From the NCBI GenBank assembly GCA_018814465.1, contig JAHIZR010000081.1:1-9961 (forward strand): a DNA stretch of 9,961 bases, given 5' to 3'. The stretch is from a bacterium. GTDB taxonomy: Bacteria > Electryoneota > RPQS01. Every line of letters begins with the position of its first letter. Within the stretch, counting starts at the first letter, position 1. This document shows, piece after piece, positions 5,580-9,961 of this stretch. Under the pieces are notes generated by a model. The model worked only from the letters and a program-made list of their open reading frames with translations, had not been told where the DNA came from and did no database searches. A program made the translations under genes and the position numbers.

Positions 5580-7427
5580 ATGAAGCCTCTGCGGTACTCT
5601 CTCTATGCACTAATCCTTGGAAGTCTCCTACTTTCTGTAGGATGTACTTCCATGTCGAAGCAGGCCCGCCTCACGACCACCGACAGTGAATCCTCCTGGG
5701 CAGCTCTCTCTGCTAAGGATCCGACTACCCTGAGTGATCGCGAGAAGTGGAGCCTTGCCCGCAAGGCTTTCAGTCGCGCTGAAGCGGCGCGGGAGCGGGG
5801 CGAAAATGAACCAGCGGCACGGTATTATGAGATTGCTTTGGAGCTGTTGGGGAGTCTTGATCTCGCTTCGATTGATCTGGAAACGCAGCGAGTGTTAAGC
5901 TTCAATCGAAAAGTGCTCAGGAGCTATGACGAGTTCGTCGCTTCGATCAAGAGCCTGCCGCCGAACGCAGGATTAACCGCAGTGCTGGAAGCCGGCGCAT
6001 CGGACGATGAAGAACCGGGCATTGAGATCGAGCCACTCAATCCGGCTGATGAGGTAGATACCACACCGGTTTTAATTCTGAATCATGATCCCTTGCCCGG
6101 CGTGCCGAAGGATATGAATTCCCGCGTGAAGAGTCATATCGAATTCTTCACGGGCAAGGGAAGATCAGTAATGATGCGATGGATGGAGCGTTCCGCCGAA
6201 ATTTTTCCCAGACTGCGTCCAATCCTGCGGGAAGAGGGAGTCCCTGAGGAGGTCATGTATCTGGCCATGATTGAATCCGGATTAAACCTTGAAGCTTACT
6301 CGTACGCACGCGCTTCGGGACTCTGGCAATTTATCGCCTCGACCGGACGGATTTACGGCCTGCATATCGATCGAGTCTACGACGAGCGACGGCATGTCGA
6401 GCTGGCGACGCGCGCGGCTTGTTCCTATTTGAGAAAACTGCATGACCAATTCGGCGATTGGTACTTGGCTTTCGCTGCCTATAATTGCGGTGAAGGGCGC
6501 GTTGATCGTGAATTGCGCCGCAGTCATACCAATAGTTTCTGGAAGCTGAACCGGCTGCCGCGTCAAACAAAGAACTATGTGCCGACTTATCTCGCCGCCC
6601 GGGAGATTTGTGAAAATCCTGAAAAATACGGATTCCCCCCGTTGCCGGAGGAGATTCCGTTTGAAACGCACCGTGAATATGTATACGGCCCGTACAAGTT
6701 AGATGACATCGCGAATGCCGCAGGAGTTGATCCGGGCGAGACAAAGCGGCTGAATCCGGAATTTATTCAGGGTGTTGTTCCGAAGACGCCGGAACCGTTC
6801 ATGGTGAGAATGCCGGCTACCCCGCGTGATGATTTCACGCTGCACCTGAAGCAGATGCCGGAGACGGATATCCAACCGACGACCGTGCATGTGGTTCGCC
6901 GCGGAGAGACCTTAGGCAGCATCGCGAAAAGATACGGGACGACTGTCAGTGCGATTCGGTCGCAGCCGGAGAACCGCCGCATCAATCCGCGCAAGATGAG
7001 AGTCGGCACTCACGTAATTGTCCCTGTCCCCAGTTATAAATATGCCACCCGTCCGAGTTCACAACCGCGAGAGTACACTACAACCCCGGACGGCGATCAG
7101 ATTATTTATACCGTGCACCGCGGGGAAACACTGGGTCAGATCGGCAGACAGCTTGGTGTTTCCGTGAATCAGATTTGCAGCGAAAACGGCATCTCCGATC
7201 AAAACCGCATCCAACCCGGCCAGAAACTGCGAATCACTGTCAAAGGACAGCCGACCTACGCGAGCAAGTCTTCCGGTGAGAAGCAGTATCACACAGTCAG
7301 ACGCGGGGATACGGTCTGGTCGATCGCGCAGACTTATCGAGTGGACACGACGACCATTCTGAGATGGAATAATCTATCCCGCTCCGGTCGCATTTACCCC
7401 GGTCAGAAACTCATCGTTAATCAGTAG
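5580..7427 (+). CDS. mltD: MltD-like membrane-bound lytic transglycosylase with LysM repeats (lipoprotein)
   Basis: This 615-residue enzyme cuts peptidoglycan glycan strands to 1,6-anhydro ends during wall growth or recycling. From ATG 5580 it has a short basic start, a hydrophobic stretch and a lipobox-like SVGC with C22 as lipid site (Ser at -3 is unusual), so it should be anchored in the outer or inner membrane facing the periplasm. Residues about 30-200 form an alpha-helical linker with an acidic part. The SLT (GH23) domain spans about 205-330: catalytic E232 in AMIESGLN, then GLWQFIASTGRIYG and AAYNCGEGRV. Three LysM repeats follow at about 436-485, 508-554 and 568-615; a weaker LysM-like stretch (LDDIANAAGVDPGETKRLNP) lies before them. 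LysM binds GlcNAc-rich glycan. The ribosome site is weak (GGA at 5573). The gene is monocistronic as far as can be seen. Confidence 0.92.
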   Translation: MKPLRYSLYALILGSLLLSVGCTSMSKQARLTTTDSESSWAALSAKDPTTLSDREKWSLARKAFSRAEAARERGENEPAARYYEIALELLGSLDLASIDLETQRVLSFNRKVLRSYDEFVASIKSLPPNAGLTAVLEAGASDDEEPGIEIEPLNPADEVDTTPVLILNHDPLPGVPKDMNSRVKSHIEFFTGKGRSVMMRWMERSAEIFPRLRPILREEGVPEEVMYLAMIESGLNLEAYSYARASGLWQFIASTGRIYGLHIDRVYDERRHVELATRAACSYLRKLHDQFGDWYLAFAAYNCGEGRVDRELRRSHTNSFWKLNRLPRQTKNYVPTYLAAREICENPEKYGFPPLPEEIPFETHREYVYGPYKLDDIANAAGVDPGETKRLNPEFIQGVVPKTPEPFMVRMPATPRDDFTLHLKQMPETDIQPTTVHVVRRGETLGSIAKRYGTTVSAIRSQPENRRINPRKMRVGTHVIVPVPSYKYATRPSSQPREYTTTPDGDQIIYTVHRGETLGQIGRQLGVSVNQICSENGISDQNRIQPGQKLRITVKGQPTYASKSSGEKQYHTVRRGDTVWSIAQTYRVDTTTILRWNNLSRSGRIYPGQKLIVNQ

Positions 7428-7625
7428 GCACGCGATTTTTCGCTCTTGCGAATTCAGTGCATCTTTTATTTTTCTCGGTAATCATATTGGCGTTTTGACG
7501 GCAAAGGATCTACTTATACTTCAATCTTTGCTACTTATTTTTGCCGCCTGAAATAACGAGACGTCCCCAAGAGTCTCTACTTCTTGGGGTTGACACCCAT
7601 CATTTAACAGAAAGGGTGACAACGC
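7428..7625 (+). other. Leader/intergenic region upstream of the HU-like gene
   Basis: No strong terminator follows mltD. TATACT at 7515-7520 could be a -10 box, but TTGACG (7495-7500) is only 14 bases away, so the promoter is uncertain. A 7-bp inverted repeat, CGGCAAA/TTTGCCG (7499-7505 and 7540-7546), frames that box. GAAAGGG at 7610-7616 is a good ribosome site, nine bases before the ATG at 7626. Confidence 0.4.
7565..7589 (+). promoter_or_regulatory. 8-bp hairpin in the leader of the HU-like gene
   Basis: CCCCAAGA (7565-7572) pairs perfectly with TCTTGGGG (7582-7589), with a nine-base loop, 36 bases before the start codon. No T-run follows, so it is more likely a 5'-UTR stem than a terminator. 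Confidence 0.5.
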
Positions 7626-7925
7626 ATGACGAAGCAACACTTAGTTGAAAGACTTGCAGAAGGTGTTGGACTGCCTCGTCCCGAAGTCCAGGCCATAGTT
7701 GACGGATTTCTGTCTTTAGTTATTGATGCTGTCGCGTCCGGGGAACGAGTTGAATTGCGGCGCTTCGGTGTATGGAAGCCGGTAGTCCGCAAGGGTCGCC
7801 ACCTCGTTACTCCTGATGGTGCCCATGAAGTCGATCTGCCAGACCGCGCTACGGCAGTTTTTGCACCCGCCGCCGAATTCAGAACTCGGATGTCCGAGCT
7901 TGATTTGAGTTCAATCGGCAAGTAG
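7626..7925 (+). CDS. Divergent HU/IHF-family DNA-binding protein
   Basis: The 99-residue protein follows the HU/IHF plan: two N-terminal helices (TKQHLVERLAEGVGLPRPEV, then a second helix to about 38), the VELRRFGVW strand turn (42-50), the arm, and the closing VFAPAAEFRTRM (78-89). HU proteins bend and wrap DNA as dimers in the nucleoid. The arm is odd. The usual GRNPxTG tip, whose proline inserts into the minor groove, is replaced by GRHLVTPDGA (57-66), and the stretch between FG and GR is about three residues shorter than in E. coli HU, so it may bend DNA differently or act as a specialised paralogue. ATG 7626 has a GAAAGGG ribosome site nine bases away. It lies upstream of the bS22-like peptide gene, 200 bases apart. 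The family is clear; HU versus IHF type is not. Confidence 0.88.
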   Translation: MTKQHLVERLAEGVGLPRPEVQAIVDGFLSLVIDAVASGERVELRRFGVWKPVVRKGRHLVTPDGAHEVDLPDRATAVFAPAAEFRTRMSELDLSSIGK

Positions 7926-7931
7926 TGTTAA

Positions 7932-8016
7932 GACAGACAGTTCGTGATTCAAGCTGCCGCTGCATTTGCAACGGTATCAGCATGGTTACGCCGAATTCAC
8001 GACTTTTAAGTCTGTC
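7932..8016 (+). ncRNA. Long imperfect stem-loop between the HU-like and bS22-like genes
   Basis: GACAGAC (7932-7938) pairs with GTCTGTC (8010-8016). Inside, TCGTGA (7942-7947) pairs with TCACGA (7997-8002) and TTC (7948-7950) with GAA (7993-7995), with one bulged T. The apex holds a further hairpin, CCG-c-TGCA-TT-TGCA-a-CGG (7957-7974). Nested pairing over 85 nt is more than is common by chance. It may be the 3' end of the HU transcript or the first part of the leader of the small ribosomal gene. Confidence 0.45.
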
Positions 8017-8022
8017 GAAACT

Positions 8023-8040
8023 CGGAATCATGCGATTCCG
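8023..8040 (+). terminator. Hairpin, possible weak terminator or leader element
   Basis: CGGAATC, tetraloop ATGC, GATTCCG is a perfect 7-bp stem followed by TTCATATTC. The tail is only moderately T-rich, so termination of the HU transcript here is possible but unproven; it may instead be part of a structured leader. Confidence 0.4.
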
Positions 8041-8083
8041 TTCATATTCATCTCGCTACATAAACTATTCATCATAGTCCATC

Positions 8084-8116
8084 GAATCCTCTTCAAGGAT
8101 TCCTAACCTGAAAGGA
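8084..8116 (+). promoter_or_regulatory. Hairpin and possible ribosome-site sequestering switch before the bS22-like gene
   Basis: GAATCCT (8084-8090) and AGGATTC (8096-8102) make a perfect 7-bp hairpin with loop CTTCA. Part of the same strand can pair differently: TCCT (8087-8090) with AGGA (8113-8116) and TTC (8092-8094) with GAA (8110-8112), covering the ribosome site AAAGGA (8111-8116). The two folds exclude each other, which is the layout of a translational switch. Ribosomal-protein genes are often controlled this way; here it is inference. Confidence 0.4.
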
Positions 8117-8125
8117 AAACCACCT

Positions 8126-8221
8126 TTGCCCTGTGGAAAGAAGCGTAAACGCCACAAGATGTCAACACACAAGCGAAAGAAGCGTCTGCGCAAGAACCGT
8201 CATAAAAAGAAAATTCGCTAA
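8126..8221 (+). CDS. bS22/mS38-like small ribosomal protein (AURKAIP1/COX24 domain), TTG start
   Basis: A 31-residue, extremely basic peptide: after the TTG start it reads PCGKKRKRHK, then MSTHKRKKRL, then RKNRHKKKIR. The pattern GKKRKRHKM-THKRKKRLRKNRHKKK is almost that of the small Bacteroidetes peptides assigned to the AURKAIP1/COX24 domain. The same domain defines mycobacterial bS22 and mitochondrial mS38, which sit on the small ribosomal subunit and touch 16S rRNA near the decoding region. The family starts exactly at the MP- of this reading frame, so TTG 8126 is the start rather than the internal ATG at 8159. AAAGGA (8111-8116) is a well-spaced ribosome site. The gene follows a structured 200-nt leader and ends just before an intrinsic terminator, so it is probably its own short transcript or the tail of the HU one. 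Confidence 0.85.
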   Translation: MPCGKKRKRHKMSTHKRKKRLRKNRHKKKIR

Positions 8222-8247
8222 TTCACCGCAGGATGGATTGTTTTAGG

Positions 8248-8262
8248 GCGGTAGCTTACCGC
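8248..8262 (+). repeat. 6-bp hairpin downstream of the bS22-like gene
   Basis: GCGGTA-GCT-TACCGC is a perfect short stem between the stop codon and the main terminator. No T-run follows it; it may protect the 3' end of the short mRNA. Confidence 0.4.
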
Positions 8263-8270
8263 TATCTTGC

Positions 8271-8307
8271 AAACGCGGGCCTTGTTCATTAAGGCCCTTC
8301 CGTTTTT
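8271..8307 (+). terminator. Intrinsic (Rho-independent) terminator
   Basis: GGGCCTT (8277-8283), loop GTTCATT, AAGGCCC (8291-8297) is a perfect 7-bp GC-rich stem, extended after a small internal loop by AAACG (8271-8275) pairing with CGTTT (8301-8305). Five T residues (8303-8307) close it. It ends the bS22-like transcript and separates it from xseA, so xseA must have its own promoter or depend on readthrough. Confidence 0.75.
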
Positions 8308-8353
8308 GTGAGGGGTTTATTACAGCCCATCCGACAGTCAGGGAATGGAACGT

Positions 8354-9595
8354 ATGCCCGATAAATCCATCCCCATAGAACAGATAGTCTCCGTAACCGA
8401 AATCACGCGCGAGATCAAGAAACTATTTCGCGAGTCCTTTGCCACGCAGTGGATCGAAGGGGAGCTATCCGGCTATAAGAGGCACGGCTCCGGTCATCAC
8501 TATTTTACTCTGAAGGACGCCGGAGCCCAACTGGCCTGCGCGATGTGGAGATCTTCCGCCTCACGCTTGAATTTTCATCCGGAAGACGGCATGAAAGTGC
8601 AGGCGTGGGGACAGCTTGATGTCTATGAACCGCAAGGCCGCTACCAGCTGATCGTGGCGCAGATGCGTCCGGCGGGGATCGGAGAGCTGCAAAAAGCTTT
8701 CGAAGCCCTCAAGCAGAAACTTCAGAAAGAGGGCTTATTCGATCTGGATCACAAGCGACCGCTGCCGGTTTACCCGAATCGAATCGGACTGGTAACTTCG
8801 GAATCCGGAGCCGCGCTGCAGGACATGAAGAACATCGCCGCGCGCCGTTGGCCGGCGGCGGAATTAGTGCTCAGCCCGGTGCATGTGCAGGGCGCGGGGG
8901 CTGCCGAGGAAATCGCAGCCGCGATTCGCAAATTCTCCGATCAGCATGCTGTCGACGTAATTGTCACCGGGCGCGGCGGAGGCTCGCTGGAGGATTTGTG
9001 GGCTTTCAACGAAGCAGTCGTCGCCTACGCGATCTTTCACTCGTCCATCCCGGTTGTCAGCGCCGTCGGGCATGAAGTCGACTTCACGATTGCCGATCTG
9101 ACAGCGGATCTGCGCGCGCCGACTCCTTCGGCGGCGATGGAGTTGATTCTGCCGGATCGACGCGAGATTGCGAGGCTGGTACTCGAGTATCAAGCACGAA
9201 TTCAGCGCAGCGTAAAGGAGCTGCTTCGCTATTACCGGAGCGAGTTTAACAAACTGTCTTCGCATTGGGCGCTGCGGGAGCCGGTGAATGTGATTCGCTC
9301 CGCCGCCCAGAGAACCGACGAACTGCAGAGCCGCCTGTTTTCCACTCATACCCGTGTCCTGCGGGACAAGCAAGCTTCATTACTGAGAGTACGAGACCTT
9401 CTGTTCGCCTATCACCCGCAGGCCGTGCTGGAGCGCGGCTATGCCGTTGTCAGGGATTCAGCAGGCAATATCCTGCGCAGCGCGAGCGATGCCGCTCCTG
9501 CCTCGCGGCTTGATATTACGCTTGCCAGAGGCGGTTTAACCGCCGAAGTAAAAGAGATCGATACGGACCGGAAACTTGCTCATGTCAAAAGCTAA
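8354..9595 (+). CDS. xseA: Exonuclease VII large subunit
   Basis: The catalytic subunit of the single-strand-specific DNA exonuclease VII, which works in the cytoplasm in mismatch repair and damage processing. The 413-residue protein has an N-terminal OB fold (VSVTEITREIKKLF to about 105), the catalytic core with VQGAGAAEEI, VTGRGGGSLEDLWAFNE and SAVGHEVDFTIADLTADLRAPTPSAA, and a long coiled coil ending in the HPQAVLERGYAVV strand domain. The residues reported as essential in E. coli XseA (D155, R205, H238, D241) correspond to D157, R207, H240 and D243, all kept at a constant +2 offset. ATG 8354 is preferred over ATG 8345 because the AGGGA ribosome site at 8340-8344 is nine bases from the former and touches the latter. 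It overlaps xseB by 14 bases. Confidence 0.96.
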   Translation: MPDKSIPIEQIVSVTEITREIKKLFRESFATQWIEGELSGYKRHGSGHHYFTLKDAGAQLACAMWRSSASRLNFHPEDGMKVQAWGQLDVYEPQGRYQLIVAQMRPAGIGELQKAFEALKQKLQKEGLFDLDHKRPLPVYPNRIGLVTSESGAALQDMKNIAARRWPAAELVLSPVHVQGAGAAEEIAAAIRKFSDQHAVDVIVTGRGGGSLEDLWAFNEAVVAYAIFHSSIPVVSAVGHEVDFTIADLTADLRAPTPSAAMELILPDRREIARLVLEYQARIQRSVKELLRYYRSEFNKLSSHWALREPVNVIRSAAQRTDELQSRLFSTHTRVLRDKQASLLRVRDLLFAYHPQAVLERGYAVVRDSAGNILRSASDAAPASRLDITLARGGLTAEVKEIDTDRKLAHVKS

Positions 9596-9818
9596 AGCTT
9601 ACAAAGAACCCAAGACCTTCGAGGAAGCAATCGAACGGCTGCAGCAGTTAGTGGACGCGCTGGAAGAGGGTGATGTGCCGCTGGAGCAGTCCTTGGAAGC
9701 ATTCGAAGAGGGTCAACTGCTGACAGCTTATTGTCAGCAAAAACTTGCCGGCGCCGAAGAGACGCTTAAAAAGCTCGCGAGTGAAGCATCCGATGAGCTT
9801 GACGGTGAAGAGAATTGA
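9582..9818 (+). CDS. xseB: Exonuclease VII small subunit
   Basis: The 78-residue helical subunit of exonuclease VII, several copies of which coat the coiled coil of XseA. It shows the full family pattern: FEEAIERLQQLVDALEEGDV, PLEQSLEAFEEG and CQQKLAGAEETLKKL, ending in an acidic tail. The start ATG 9582 lies inside the end of xseA (14-base overlap) and has GGAAA at 9570-9574 seven bases upstream, so the two subunits are made in a coupled way. An in-frame TTG at 9576 is a weaker option. Length fits the family (about 60-85 residues). Confidence 0.95.
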   Translation: MSKAKAYKEPKTFEEAIERLQQLVDALEEGDVPLEQSLEAFEEGQLLTAYCQQKLAGAEETLKKLASEASDELDGEEN

Positions 9819-9829
9819 CAGGCGAACCC

Positions 9830-9961
9830 GTGAGCCATTCTCCGATTAAACTGGGTATTTTGGGAAATCTGAGCAAGCCGAAGTTCAAGTCGGTGCTGCC
9901 GGATGTGGTGAAGCAGCTTGAGCGGCACCATGTCGACTATGTGCTCGAGAGCGAGGCGGGC
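9830..9961 (+). CDS. nadK: Probable NAD kinase, N-terminal fragment (runs off right edge)
   Basis: 44 codons are present before the window ends. The peptide begins (GTG start) SHSPIKLGILGNLSKPKF and continues with an amphipathic helix (LPDVVKQLERHHVDYVLESE). This is the first beta-strand, turn and helix of the ATP-NAD kinase fold, where 'lGIlgNxxKP' is typical. The enzyme makes NADP from NAD. The GTG at 9830 has AGG at 9820-9822 seven bases upstream; an in-frame TTG at 9815, overlapping the xseB stop, is possible. It is the third gene of the xseA-xseB operon, 11 bases after xseB. The GGDGT and NE-D motifs that would confirm the call lie outside the window. Confidence 0.72.
   Translation, partial: MSHSPIKLGILGNLSKPKFKSVLPDVVKQLERHHVDYVLESEAG

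Noticed and set aside
7590..7595. TTGACA before the HU-like gene as a -35 box
   Set aside because: A -10 box at 16-18 bases would overlap the ribosome site and no such sequence is present.
8030..8077. 15-codon serine-rich open frame as a leader peptide for the bS22-like gene
   Set aside because: No usable ribosome site, and its start codon lies in the loop of a hairpin; likely chance.

Overview
The window looks like a chromosome fragment from a double-membraned (Gram-negative) bacterium, most likely an uncultivated relative of the Fibrobacteres-Chlorobi-Bacteroidetes (FCB) group. Three things suggest this: a 31-residue lysine/arginine-rich ribosomal peptide very close to the one known from Bacteroidetes, a lipoprotein-type MltD-like lytic transglycosylase, and several genes with no clear Shine-Dalgarno site. 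The lineage call is inference; no rRNA is present.

Left half, minus strand, read right to left (5248 to 1). A good sigma70-type promoter drives yggS-divIVA-punA, three tightly packed or overlapping housekeeping genes. Beyond a 200-bp patch of small palindromes comes an accessory block: an orphan MNT nucleotidyltransferase, an exported HtrA-type serine protease carrying 11 TPR repeats, and a second, paralogous MNT domain fused to a HepT-like HEPN domain. The last gene overlaps by one base (TGATG) the start of ileS, of which only the first 33 codons are inside the window. yggS, divIVA and ileS are neighbours in the ylm/divIVA cluster of Gram-positive bacteria, so the MNT/protease/MNT-HEPN block looks like a later insertion into an old cluster. 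Both toxin-antitoxin-like genes show decay: the HEPN domain has lost the whole RNase motif, and the orphan MNT has lost its third catalytic Asp.

Middle, divergent region (about 5197-5579). This AT-rich intergenic holds the yggS promoter, a perfect 17-bp palindrome and a small hairpin.

Right half, plus strand (5580 to 9961). An MltD-like lytic transglycosylase lipoprotein with LysM repeats is followed by a divergent HU/IHF-type protein. A 200-nt, strongly structured leader then precedes a TTG-started bS22/mS38-like ribosomal peptide, which ends at a clear intrinsic terminator. Next comes a coupled xseA-xseB operon (both exonuclease VII subunits), running into the first 44 codons of a probable NAD kinase.

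Most of the window is ordinary housekeeping. The parts that merit attention are the degenerate MNT/HEPN island fused into the ileS transcript, and the tiny ribosomal-protein gene with its possible translational switch.
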